From Rudaea cellulosilytica DSM 22992 (lineage in GTDB: Bacteria > Pseudomonadota > Gammaproteobacteria > Xanthomonadales > Rhodanobacteraceae), in assembly GCF_000378125.1 (NCBI RefSeq), contig NZ_KB899242.1, forward strand, positions 558,001 through 622,000: a stretch of DNA of 64,000 nucleotides. The letters are read 5' to 3'. The notes below the pieces were generated by a model that did not search any database, was not told the DNA's origin, and saw only the letters and a list, made by a program, of their open reading frames with translations. How positions within the stretch are numbered: the first letter of the stretch is position 1; each line of letters begins with the position of its first letter. A program made the position numbers and the translations under genes. Below are positions 43,118 through 50,940 of the stretch, one piece after another.

Positions 43118-45829
43118 ATGAATATTCGCGCAACGCGGCTTGCCCGCGCGGCCTGGCTCGGCTGTTTGCTTGCACTGCTGGTGTTGTTGCCGCTGGCGGC
43201 ATTCGCGCAGAGCGTGGGCAGCGCAATCCCCTCAGCGGAAGGCGGCAGCCGGGTGATGGCGGTGGCGGCGGGCTTGCGCCACAGCTGCGCCGTGAAGGCG
43301 AACGGCAGCGTGGCGTGCTGGGGCCGGACCATTGAGGGTCAGGCTCCGCAAACCCAGGACGATGCGAATTACGGATTACTGGCGGGCCCCTATATCTCAA
43401 TCGCGGCGGGCGATGCTCATACTTGCGCGCTGAGGACGGACGGCGACCTGGTGTGCTGGGGGAAGGGTGCCCCGCACGCGGGACAGACGATCGCGGGCCC
43501 CTTCGTATCGGTCTCGGCGAGCGGATACCATATTGCCGCGCTGAGGGCGGACGGCAGCGTGGCAGTCTGGGGGGATTCACCCCCCCAAGCGGTGCTTGCT
43601 GGCCCCTATGTCTCGGTCTCGGCGGGCTCGCTCCACACCTGCGCGCTGAAGGCGGACGGCGACCTGATGTGCTGGGGGCGAGGTGCTGACGCGGGACCGC
43701 CGATCGCGGGCCCCTTTGTATCGGTCTCGGCGGGCTTGCACCACACCTGCGCGCTGAAGGCGGATGGCCGCATGGTGTGCTGGGGCGCCTACTCCAATTG
43801 GTTCGACGAGGCTCCGCAGTATCCGGGAGAAAAGAACTACGAACTTCTTGCTGGCCCCTATGTCTCGATCGCGACGGGCGCGGATGCCACCTGCGGTCTG
43901 AAGGCGGACGGCAGTGCGTGGTGTTTTGGCCGCGGCCACATGATCGCCCACGCTTACCGGTTTCCCCCAACTACGGCATCTGCCGGCCCCTTTGTCTCGA
44001 TCGCGATAGGCTTCTACCACACCTGCCTGGCGAGGGCGAATGGCAGCGTCGCCTGCTGGGGAGCAGGCGCGCATGATGACCTCTATTTTTATGACGTCCG
44101 CCAATCCAGACCGCCGGAGGAGCTAAATGGAACAGTGGGCGTGCTGGGTTTCGGCCAAATCGCTGCCGGCAATGCGCATGCCTGCCAGGTCAGACCGGAC
44201 GGCACGCTGGGCTGCTGGGGGCAGAACAACTACGGTGACGGTGCCTTGTTTGGCGCCGCCACGCCGCCCGGCGGCGGCACCTTCACTTCAGTGGTGGCGG
44301 GCGACAGCCACAGTTGCGCACTGGATACGAACAGCAAGGTCACCTGCTGGGGCCGCAACGGCATGGAGAACACGGCGCTTCCGATGATCGCAAACGAACG
44401 GTTCCGGCAACTGGCGCCCGGCCCGGACGGGGCGATCTGCGCCCTGTCTATCAGTACCTCCCTTGACTTCTGTGCCAGGAGAACGGTCGGCTACGTCCAC
44501 ACCAACCTTCAATTCCAGAACATCACACATACAAAGGACATCGCTGGCTCCCCGGAGCTCTGCGGAGTCTCGCTTAGCCATTTCGGTTATGGGTATTGCA
44601 ACAGTGGATTTATTGTCGGCCATTGGCAGCGCCTGGAATCCGGTCTGAACCACCAGTGCGGCTTGCGCGACAACGGCACCATCGAATGCTGGGGCGACAA
44701 CGCCTTCGGCCAGATCAACGCGGCCAGCGGCACCTTCCGCGCCTTCAGCGTGGGCTGGAACCACGCCTGCGCGATCCGCGGCAACGGCACGCTGGCCTGT
44801 TGGGGCAGCAACGTGGACGGCCAGACCGAATCGCCCAGCGGCGCCTTCGTCCAGGTCAGCGCCGGCAATACCTTCACCTGCGCGATCCGCGACAACGGCA
44901 CCCGCACGTGCTGGGGCAGCGATGCGCAGGGCCAAGCCCCACGCCTGGTACTGAGCCCCGGCACGCTGCCTTCGGGGGTGACCGGCAGCGCGTATGCCGG
45001 CGCGCAGTTCAGTGTGGCCGATGGCACTGGCCCGTATGTACCCGTGGCCCCAACGGGTTACGCGCTGGTCGCAGGCGCACTGCCTTCGGGCCTGAGCCTG
45101 AGCGCGGCCGGTGTCCTCAGCGGCACGCCGACCGCCGCCGGCACCCACACCTTCAGCGTGGAAGCCAAAGACGGCAACGGCTTCACCGCCAGCCGCGAGT
45201 ACAGCATCACCGTCGCCGACGATACCGGCCCGGTGATCAACTACACCCTCACCAGCGTTCCTCCGGGCAACAATGGTTGGTATCGAGGCGACGTGACCAT
45301 CGAGTGGAGCGTCGTCGACGTCGACAGCGCGATCACCAGCCGCACCGGCTGCAGCCCCATCACGTTGAACAGCGATACCGCAGGCGCGACCTTTACCTGC
45401 ACCGCCGCCAGCGCCGGCGGCACCAGCAGCATGACCACGACGACTCTCAAGCGCGATGCGACCGCGCCGACCTTTACCCCGAGCGTGCACGCGCCGCTGT
45501 TGCGTGGCCACAGCTACCACGCCAGCCCGAACGCCAGCGATGCCACCTCCGGCATCGCCAACGCGAGCTGCGACCCGTTGGACACCAGCACCCTCGGCAC
45601 CAAGAGCACCACGTGCAGCGCAAGCGACAACGCCGGCAACAGCAAGACCCTGCCGCTGAGCTACACGGTGACTACGACGTGCGTCAACGACGGTTACAGC
45701 GGCAACCAGCTGACTTGGTGTCGGAACATCTGCGAGATGGGTTACACCGGTGACACGCTCAATAAGTGGCTGCATCGCTGGACCGAGCACTACCACAACC
45801 TGCCGTATTGCCGGCTGGAAATGCCCTGA
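43118..45829 (+). CDS. Secreted RCC1-repeat protein with Ig-like domains and Cys-rich tail
   Basis: This 903-residue protein has a signal peptide (AAWLGCLLALLVLLPLAAFA). Residues about 40-610 are a series of RCC1-like repeats with the recurring pattern HxCALKADGxxxCWG (for example HTCALKADGDLMCWGRGA), expected to fold as one or two beta-propellers. A putative Ig domain of He_PIG type (PSGLSLSAAGVLSGTPTAAG) and HYR-like segments follow. The last 50 residues are Cys/Trp-rich (WCRNICEMGYTG ... HNLPYCRLEMP) and may be a cell-surface attachment tail; that is inference. ATG 43118 follows CAGGGGATCACG. Its ligand is unknown. Confidence 0.82.
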   Translation: MNIRATRLARAAWLGCLLALLVLLPLAAFAQSVGSAIPSAEGGSRVMAVAAGLRHSCAVKANGSVACWGRTIEGQAPQTQDDANYGLLAGPYISIAAGDAHTCALRTDGDLVCWGKGAPHAGQTIAGPFVSVSASGYHIAALRADGSVAVWGDSPPQAVLAGPYVSVSAGSLHTCALKADGDLMCWGRGADAGPPIAGPFVSVSAGLHHTCALKADGRMVCWGAYSNWFDEAPQYPGEKNYELLAGPYVSIATGADATCGLKADGSAWCFGRGHMIAHAYRFPPTTASAGPFVSIAIGFYHTCLARANGSVACWGAGAHDDLYFYDVRQSRPPEELNGTVGVLGFGQIAAGNAHACQVRPDGTLGCWGQNNYGDGALFGAATPPGGGTFTSVVAGDSHSCALDTNSKVTCWGRNGMENTALPMIANERFRQLAPGPDGAICALSISTSLDFCARRTVGYVHTNLQFQNITHTKDIAGSPELCGVSLSHFGYGYCNSGFIVGHWQRLESGLNHQCGLRDNGTIECWGDNAFGQINAASGTFRAFSVGWNHACAIRGNGTLACWGSNVDGQTESPSGAFVQVSAGNTFTCAIRDNGTRTCWGSDAQGQAPRLVLSPGTLPSGVTGSAYAGAQFSVADGTGPYVPVAPTGYALVAGALPSGLSLSAAGVLSGTPTAAGTHTFSVEAKDGNGFTASREYSITVADDTGPVINYTLTSVPPGNNGWYRGDVTIEWSVVDVDSAITSRTGCSPITLNSDTAGATFTCTAASAGGTSSMTTTTLKRDATAPTFTPSVHAPLLRGHSYHASPNASDATSGIANASCDPLDTSTLGTKSTTCSASDNAGNSKTLPLSYTVTTTCVNDGYSGNQLTWCRNICEMGYTGDTLNKWLHRWTEHYHNLPYCRLEMP

Positions 45830-45861
45830 CAGCGGATCGCGACGTTGATGCGTATGAAGCA

Positions 45862-45914
45862 CCGCAACTGGAGCAGCACGTCGTCGAAGGCGATCCGAAA
45901 CTTTCGATCTGAAA
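45862..45914 (+). pseudogene. 53-nt copy of the phoD 3' end
   Basis: The stretch matches 34553-34605 with two mismatches in 53 nt and includes the phoD stop codon. It begins 33 nt after the RCC1-protein stop. There is no upstream phosphatase sequence. Confidence 0.85.
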
Positions 45915-45938
45915 TAATCCGAAGAAAGGCAGGCAGCC

Positions 45939-46295
45939 TTATTCTGCCGGCTGTGGTTTGAACCGGCGCACTTCCTGCGGCCAACCGCAGGCCACGGCGA
46001 GCTTGCCGGCCCACATCCGGGCCGCCTGCTCGTCGACCACGTCGATCACCGTGAATCCGCCCAGGTACTGCGGCGTGTCGACATACCGCCCCTCGGTGAA
46101 CGTCAGCGTGCCGCTGGTGGCATCGGCGCTGAAGGCGGCATCGACGTCCTCCTCCAGCCCGCCGGCAAACACGTAAACGCCCGTCGCTTTCATCTCGCGC
46201 ACGACCGCCATCGCCAACGGTCCACGCGAGCGGAACCACGCTTCGGAATGATCGCCGACCCATTGCTGGTTGAAGTAGATCAGGTACTCGCTCAT
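45939..46295 (-). CDS. YCII/YciI-like small protein
   Basis: This 118-residue protein starts at ATG 46295 after GACGAGGCAATGGC. It has the YciI-like pattern EYLIYFNQQWVGDHSEAWF and SGTLTFTEGRYVDTPQYLGG, where TEGRYVDT takes the place of DGPF. The fold is ferredoxin-like and a role in small-molecule conversion is possible. Function is unknown. The phoD fragment lies directly downstream. Confidence 0.82.
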   Translation of the reverse strand: MSEYLIYFNQQWVGDHSEAWFRSRGPLAMAVVREMKATGVYVFAGGLEEDVDAAFSADATSGTLTFTEGRYVDTPQYLGGFTVIDVVDEQAARMWAGKLAVACGWPQEVRRFKPQPAE

Positions 46296-46448
46296 GCCAT
46301 TGCCTCGTCTGCGCAGCCCCATGGCCGCCATCATCTCCCGACGAACGAACACGAGGTGGTTCGACACGGCAAACAAACGGTGTCGGCGAACCGACACGAA
46401 CACGAAATGAGGTCAGGTCACACGAAACGGCGAAACGCGGTCAGGTTC

Positions 46449-46528
46449 GCATGCCGGCCTGCCGGAGTCGGCGGCATCCACGGGCCGGTTGGCTGAATCT
46501 GCGGTGTCGACAACCTGGTTGGCGGTTC
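46449..46528 (-). pseudogene. 80-nt copy of part of the secreted protein gene at 47891
   Basis: The stretch matches 48095-48174 in the same orientation with about 10 differences in 80 nt. It corresponds to the VDAADSANRPVDVADSGKPA segment. The flanks (GAGGTCAGGTCAC and CGGTCAGGTTC) resemble the repeat family. No reading frame is retained. Confidence 0.8.
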
Positions 46529-46592
46529 CGAGGATTGCTATCGCACGGAAACCCGGGTCAAGGACGGCGCTCTCTACTCTACCTTGCGCACA

Positions 46593-46925
46593 TCAACCCG
46601 CCGGCTTGATGATCCAGCAAGCCTTGGTGACTTCGGACGATCCCGGCTCGCTGAAGTCCGCCATGATCCGGTACGAAGCGCCGCCACCGACGCGGCTCAA
46701 CACGCGGCTCCAGCCCTTCTTGCCCACGACCTCGTTGTATGACCAAACGCGATCGTCGACCTGCAGCTGACCGATGGTGACGTTGCCGCGAGATTCGGTG
46801 GAGACCACGGTGTTGTCCGCGAAGCCCGACTTGCAGACGCCGTAGCCCTCACCGTTGTTCGCATGAGCCGACGCCGCTGCAACGCTGAATGCGGCCAGCA
46901 CGGCCACGAATTTTTCCGTGCGCAT
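46593..46925 (-). CDS. Small exported protein resembling a Hint (intein/hedgehog) domain start
   Basis: This 110-residue protein has a signal peptide (FVAVLAAFSVAAASAHA). The mature part reads GFADNTVVSTESRGNVTIGQ then LQVDDRVWSYNE, the pattern of a Hint/intein splicing block A (xFxxxTxVxTxxGxxxIxxL..GDxV). The position normally held by the catalytic Cys1 is Gly 34, and the later blocks B, F and G are absent, so autoprocessing is not expected. Two cysteines (31 and the one in TKACWIIKPAG) may pair. The start is ATG 46925 after AGGGAACCC. Hint similarity is my pattern reading only. Confidence 0.7.
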   Translation of the reverse strand: MRTEKFVAVLAAFSVAAASAHANNGEGYGVCKSGFADNTVVSTESRGNVTIGQLQVDDRVWSYNEVVGKKGWSRVLSRVGGGASYRIMADFSEPGSSEVTKACWIIKPAG

Positions 46926-47062
46926 CCTGGGTTCCCTTTTTGCCCACGGTGGAACCGCGAGGCACTACCGATGAACGGCGGAAAATAGCCGACAACCGGT
47001 AGTGATGCAAGGGAGTGATGGATTGTCAGGGTCGGCGTTATCGATTTTGTTCGATCAGAAAA

Positions 47063-47084
47063 GTCGACGCTGACCCCGGTTTTC
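47063..47084 (+). repeat. REP-like element, copy 7
   Basis: GTCGACGCTGACCCCGGTTT and the following TC, preceded by GAAAA. It lies 1 nt beyond the higA stop. Confidence 0.85.
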
Positions 47085-47085
47085 G

Positions 47086-47376
47086 TTAGGCCGCTAAGCG
47101 ATCGATATTCTCGATTTTTCGCCCAATCGCGCGTCTCGCCTCTTCCAAATCATAGTCCGTTTGCAGCCCCAGCCAAAACCGCTCGCTGGTACCGAAAACG
47201 CGGGCAATGCGTACGGCGGTATCCGCGCTGATGCCACGCTTGCCGAGCACGATTTCGTTGATGCGGCGCGGCGGCACGCCGGCCGCGCGGGCAAGTGCGT
47301 TCTGGCTGATTTCCATCGGAAGAAGGAATTCCTCCAGCAGCACCTCGCCGGGATGAATATTGGGCAGTGTTTTCAT
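47086..47376 (-). CDS. higA: HigA antitoxin (XRE-type DNA-binding)
   Basis: This 96-residue protein is a HigA antitoxin: IHPGEVLLEEFLLPMEISQN, ALARAAGVPPRRINEIVLGK (helix-turn-helix) and AVRIARVFGTSERFWLGLQT. It binds HigB and represses the operon. The ATG at 47376 is 1 nt after the higB stop, showing toxin-first order and coupled translation. Two overlapping inverted repeats upstream of higB are its likely operators. Confidence 0.93.
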   Translation of the reverse strand: MKTLPNIHPGEVLLEEFLLPMEISQNALARAAGVPPRRINEIVLGKRGISADTAVRIARVFGTSERFWLGLQTDYDLEEARRAIGRKIENIDRLAA

Positions 47377-47377
47377 G

Positions 47378-47659
47378 TCAGTGATAGTCCAGAATTTCGA
47401 CACCATGCGCGTCGCCGTCTTGCCAACGAAAGCAAATGCGCCACTGGTCATTGATGCGTATGCTGTGCTGACCTTTGCGGTCGCCTTTGAGCGCCTCCAG
47501 ACGATTCGCCGGCGGAATCCTGAGATCGTCGAGACTGGATGCGTTGTTGAGCATACGCAGCTTGCGACGCGCAACCTTCTGAATGTCGCCTGGAAGGCGC
47601 CGGGAGGGTGTGCCCTCCCAAATCTTTTCGGCTTCCTTGTCGGCGAAGTCTCGAATCAC
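47378..47659 (-). CDS. higB: HigB toxin (RelE superfamily mRNA interferase)
   Basis: This 93-residue protein matches HigB: MIRDFADKEAEKIWEGTPSR, then RKLRMLNNASSLDDLRIPPA and the catalytic C-terminal part GQHSIRINDQWRICFRWQDG. HigB cleaves mRNA at the ribosome. Translation starts at GTG 47659. It is followed by higA with a 1-nt gap. Confidence 0.92.
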   Translation of the reverse strand: MIRDFADKEAEKIWEGTPSRRLPGDIQKVARRKLRMLNNASSLDDLRIPPANRLEALKGDRKGQHSIRINDQWRICFRWQDGDAHGVEILDYH

Positions 47660-47667
47660 GAGCCGAC

Positions 47668-47703
47668 TATAACGGAACTCGTTATATAACGCAACCCGTT
47701 ATA
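47668..47703. promoter_or_regulatory. Double HigBA operator
   Basis: Two inverted repeats TATAACG-N5-CGTTATA overlap by 2 bp: 47668-47686 (spacer GAACT) and 47685-47703 (spacer CAACC). At their junction lies the palindrome CGTTATATAACG. The first begins 9 nt upstream of the higB GTG. The TATAAC sequences could also be promoter elements, so HigA binding would block RNA polymerase. Confidence 0.87.
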
Positions 47704-47793
47704 CGATCGGGTGGCGTTTCCAAGCATCGTGTATCCGCTGACCATAACAGCAGTAGCCAGGAAACCAGGGGCCGCGAAACGCGTTCTGGAAAA

Positions 47794-47811
47794 ATCGACT
47801 CTGACCGGCGG
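47794..47811 (+). repeat. REP-like element, copy 8
   Basis: ATCGACTCTGACCGGCGG, preceded by GGAAAA, a partial copy between higB and the secreted protein gene. Confidence 0.55.
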
Positions 47812-47890
47812 AGGCAAGTACAAACAAACAATTACTCGGCCATCTTTCTTCGCGAGAATTGATCTGCCGTTTGCATTTTTTGGGATGATC

Positions 47891-48421
47891 TCAGTGCCAC
47901 CCTCGGCGGCCGTTGAAATTCCCCTGACCCACATTGATGGACAGGCCCAGGCCGCCGGTGGGGTGATCGCAACTGCCGAGATTTTTCGAGAGCCGGACAC
48001 TGCCGGTCTGGTAGTTGCCGCTAACGTGGTTGCCGGCAACGACGCCCATGCCGACGCTGCCATGGACCTGCGGCTGCGCGTAGGTCGCGTCGTCGCATGC
48101 CGGCTTGCCTGAGTCCGCGACATCCACGGGCCGGTTGGCGGAATCTGCGGCGTCGACAATCTGGTTGGCGGTTGCATCGTAGTGCGTGTCCGGCGGTGCC
48201 GAGTTTGCAGACGACGGCTGGACCGTCGCTGCTGCCGGTGCCGGGACAGCGGCCGTCGAAGTCGCCTTGGCGCTGCGCGCGGGCGCGGTGGTTGCGTCCG
48301 TTTGCGACGATACGCTGTCGCGCGGCAGAGTCAGGTTCAGCGGTTGCGGTGCCGATTGCGCCCACGCCGACGTCGCCAAGACGCTGGCGACGAGAAGGAT
48401 GAAGTTGCTTTTGCGTGGCAT
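47891..48421 (-). CDS. Exported protein of unknown function
   Basis: This 176-residue protein starts at ATG 48421 after CGGAGGCGAC and has a signal peptide (KSNFILLVASVLATSAWAQ). The middle is Ala/Ser/Thr/Pro-rich and likely disordered. The C-terminal 70 residues (KPACDDATYAQPQVHGSVGM and GVVAGNHVSGNYQTGSVRLS, then CDHPTGGLGLSINVGQG) look beta-rich and carry two Cys. It is not a family I recognise. An 80-nt copy of its middle is found at 46449. Confidence 0.75.
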   Translation of the reverse strand: MPRKSNFILLVASVLATSAWAQSAPQPLNLTLPRDSVSSQTDATTAPARSAKATSTAAVPAPAAATVQPSSANSAPPDTHYDATANQIVDAADSANRPVDVADSGKPACDDATYAQPQVHGSVGMGVVAGNHVSGNYQTGSVRLSKNLGSCDHPTGGLGLSINVGQGNFNGRRGWH

Positions 48422-48621
48422 GTCGCCTCCGGAATACGTTAACCGCACACGTTGCTTGGCCGACTCTACCGGATCGAGAGTTAACCAGCGCCAAAGGTAG
48501 CCGGGTCACTTCAGAGCTGGCCAACTGACCTTGAAGCCGTGAACACGGCCGCCGAAGAACCGGACGGTTTTTCGGAATTCCCGATTCGTTGCGATGGTCG
48601 AGGCTGTTCTGACCAACTATT

Positions 48622-48647
48622 GGAAAGGCTACTCTGACCCAGATTCG
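48622..48647 (+). repeat. REP-like element, copy 9
   Basis: GGAAAGGCTACTCTGACCCA followed by GATTCG. The preceding CTGACCAACTATT matches the flank of copy 4. Confidence 0.75.
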
Positions 48648-48670
48648 AGGCCACCTTTCCCGCGGCTTCC

Positions 48671-49471
48671 CTACTCTGCCCCCTGTTTCATCGCCGCTCG
48701 GCGCCACGCGATATCACGTTGCTCTGCACTGACGGTCTCTTCCCGATTGGACTTGAGAAACGCGATCCAAGATGCGCCGAGAACGCGCTGGCCGGTGAGC
48801 GCAAAGCGCGCGGTAAACACTTGGGAAAGTATGAGCGCCTTGCCGGCGTAGTAGGCCGCCGGGTACAGCAGCACGCCGATTGCGAAAGCAGAACCCACTC
48901 GACGCACCAACCACTCAGGCACGTTCGAGCCAGGCACGAAATAGAGCGCGAGGCCGAAGAGCACGGCGATTGCGCAAGGGATGGTCAGGAACGCAAGAAA
49001 GAACCACGTTCCGGCGTCGCTCGCCATCGCGTTCAGCCGCGCCGCCTGGATGCGTACGTCGCCGCGGAAGAAGTGCAAGTCGGCCGCGTTCTGAATGACG
49101 AGGGCTGCGACGGGGATTAGCACCACCGCGCGGAACGACGATCCGGACACCACGGCGATCGTTTTCTCCAGGCCAAGCCCAGCGATTGCCAATACGATCA
49201 TGATGGCGGCAAAAATCGCTATGAGAAGCCATGCTCGCGCAGCGAACAACTTCACCGCCTGCGTGGGATCGTCATTTTCCCCGAACACACGGGCCAAGCT
49301 GCTCAGCACCAGCAAACGCACCAACTCGAGCGGCCCGAGCATGACGAAACACCAAGCCCATTCGTCGATCTTGGCCCAAGGTATCCACACCAGCCAAGCG
49401 ACAAATGGAACCTGCAAGGCCAACGACAACAACAGGCCTGGCCAGTCGGTGCGAATAGGTCCTTGCTGCAT
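48671..49471 (-). CDS. Multi-spanning membrane protein of unknown function
   Basis: This 266-residue protein has five to six hydrophobic spans (for example GLLLSLALQVPFVAWLVWIP, AWCFVMLGPLELVRLLVLSS, AWLLIAIFAAIMIVLAIAGL). A charged C-terminal tail follows (KSNREETVSAEQRDIAWRRA). The start is ATG 49471 (GTG 49474 also possible), with AGGGGG upstream. I see no transporter or enzyme signature. Confidence 0.75.
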   Translation of the reverse strand: MQQGPIRTDWPGLLLSLALQVPFVAWLVWIPWAKIDEWAWCFVMLGPLELVRLLVLSSLARVFGENDDPTQAVKLFAARAWLLIAIFAAIMIVLAIAGLGLEKTIAVVSGSSFRAVVLIPVAALVIQNAADLHFFRGDVRIQAARLNAMASDAGTWFFLAFLTIPCAIAVLFGLALYFVPGSNVPEWLVRRVGSAFAIGVLLYPAAYYAGKALILSQVFTARFALTGQRVLGASWIAFLKSNREETVSAEQRDIAWRRAAMKQGAE

Positions 49472-49530
49472 CACGCCCCCTGGTCACAGCGGTGTACGCC
49501 GATGGAGGATGCCTCGCCGTCCAATATGGG

Positions 49531-49555
49531 TAAAGTCGACTCTGACTCCGGTTTG
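49531..49555 (+). repeat. REP-like element, copy 10
   Basis: TAAAGTCGACTCTGACTCCG then GTTTG, 26 nt before copy 11 and in the same orientation. Confidence 0.75.
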
Positions 49556-49580
49556 CAGAGTCAGGGATCTTCTCCAACTG

Positions 49581-49607
49581 GGAAAGTTTACTCTGACCCC
49601 GGTTTCC
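49581..49607 (+). repeat. REP-like element, copy 11
   Basis: GGAAAGTTTACTCTGACCCC then GGTTTCC. It directly precedes the pseudouridine-synthase fragment at 49611. Confidence 0.9.
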
Positions 49608-49610
49608 GCC

Positions 49611-49778
49611 CCATTTCCATAATCTGACACCGCTGCGCCGCTCGACACCGAAGCCAGCGGCCTGATAGTGCTGACCCAGGATGACCGCGTGTGGCGCCGG
49701 CTTACAAGACGGCGATGAGATCGAGCAGGAATTCGTGGAGCGGCGACATTGCGCCTTACGGTCTGCGCAAACTCAACC
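49611..49778 (+). pseudogene. Internal fragment of the pseudouridine synthase gene
   Basis: These 168 nt match 51822-52000 of the intact gene (residues about 105-164, around the catalytic PLDTEASGLMVL). Several small deletions and about a dozen substitutions abolish the frame. The left border is REP-like copy 11 and the right border is the hairpin element at 49784, so the fragment is sandwiched between two repeat elements. Confidence 0.88.
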
Positions 49779-49783
49779 GAAAG

Positions 49784-49836
49784 AAAAGGGGTCAAGCTCA
49801 TTTAAGGACTATGCGAAATGAACCTGACCCTTTTTT
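49784..49836. repeat. Imperfect inverted-repeat element (AAAAGGGGTCA hairpin)
   Basis: The arms AAAAGGGGTCAAGCTCATTT (49784-49803) and AAATGAACCTGACCCTTTTT (49816-49835) pair at 17 of 20 positions, the rest as G-T pairs in RNA. The loop is 12 nt. A related half-element, AAAATGAACCTGATCACTTT, lies at 55724-55743. The GGGGTCA motif is shared with the main repeat family. Confidence 0.8.
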
Positions 49837-49864
49837 CTGTTTTTTTTGGTCGACCCTTTTTTGG

Positions 49865-50596
49865 TCACCGCTGAATGTGGGGCTGATAATAATAGTCCGT
49901 AAAACTATCGCCACTGATCGGCCCCGGGGACGCAATCGTTTGGTATCCCCCAAGAACGTATACCCAGTCGTAAACTAAAGTCGCGCCTGTCGTCGAACCA
50001 CAATTTATGGGAGTGTTTAAGGACGACGCCCAGCACATGTTCTCAAAGGTCACAGACCCGAAGTTAGGCAGAGCGCCGCTTGATTGAGATTCGACTATCC
50101 ATTCTGCGGATGCACTTGGCGCTGGTACACCGTTAAGAACAATTGCGGGTGGGAATTCTCCTGTAGTGTAGTTGAATGCGCCAAATTGGACCTGGCCGTT
50201 GGAAAATGTCACCACTGCAGCAACAAAGTCCCCAGGATGAACGGAGATCGGAATTTGGGTTTCGGCGACACCTGAGTAACCAGAAACGCTTGAGAAAATT
50301 TCATACCAAAAGTAGTACGACGCGATTCCAGTAGATGAAACCTTCTGCGCCGTACCGGCTTGAATGAGTGTACCCGTACCAGTGCCGCCGAGGCCAACCC
50401 ATGTGGAAGATGCGTATCCCGTGGTTGAATATCCAGGCGTTGGGGTCCTAACCGATGGCACCGTCCATCCTGCCTGAACGAACTGCGCTGCACTGTTTAC
50501 AATGTAGCCGGACCAGGCAGGGTCGGAAATTTGAGCAAAGGCTGAGCTACTGAAAATAGCAATCAAATAAGAAAAATTGCGAATGATGACTCTCAT
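49865..50596 (-). CDS. Secreted peptidase G1 (eqolisin/glutamic peptidase) family protein
   Basis: This 243-residue protein has a signal peptide (NFSYLIAIFSSSAFA). The rest matches the eqolisin fold: WSGYIVNSAAQFVQAGWTVP, STWVGLGGTGTGTLIQAGT with the catalytic Gln 79, SYYFWYEIFS, and AEWIVES with the catalytic Glu. Eqolisins are acid endopeptidases best known from fungi, rarer in bacteria. The start is ATG 50596 after AAGGATCTTGAT. Base composition is visibly more AT-rich than its neighbours, which suggests transfer. Confidence 0.9.
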   Translation of the reverse strand: MRVIIRNFSYLIAIFSSSAFAQISDPAWSGYIVNSAAQFVQAGWTVPSVRTPTPGYSTTGYASSTWVGLGGTGTGTLIQAGTAQKVSSTGIASYYFWYEIFSSVSGYSGVAETQIPISVHPGDFVAAVVTFSNGQVQFGAFNYTTGEFPPAIVLNGVPAPSASAEWIVESQSSGALPNFGSVTFENMCWASSLNTPINCGSTTGATLVYDWVYVLGGYQTIASPGPISGDSFTDYYYQPHIQR

Positions 50597-50940
50597 ATCA
50601 AGATCCTTTCATTAGGCAAGAGAGGAGAATTCAACTTTGGGAGCGCAGCACTAACCATGCTGAAGTAATTCGATGTGATGCCGTTAGCCGTTGCACCGCC
50701 ACCAACTAAAGCTATCCTTAGTCTTGCAATCTAATTATTTGTAACTATTTGTATGCGGGCAGTACGGATGACCGTATCAGGTTTAGGCAGTGCGTATTGT
50801 GATAAGCGCCAAAATTGTGGTCCGCCAAAAAAACCAGATTCGATTTTCGGCAATGTCCTACGTAGGCAAGCGCCACGGTCCGACATCAGCGCCGAAATAG
50901 GCAACGCATGCTATGCGCAGCCTTCCACAAGCGCGCACAG
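50597..50940. other. AT-richer spacer before the transposase remnant
   Basis: No gene with start and ribosome binding site is seen. The plus-strand frame from 50753 is open into the transposase remnant, but its first 60 codons have no transposase character. Confidence 0.4.

Noticed and set aside
50753-50940. N-terminal extension of the RAYT frame as a real domain
   Set aside because: The first 60 codons have no transposase similarity, contain no ribosome binding site and the family start (ATGGCC at 50941) is visible in another frame.
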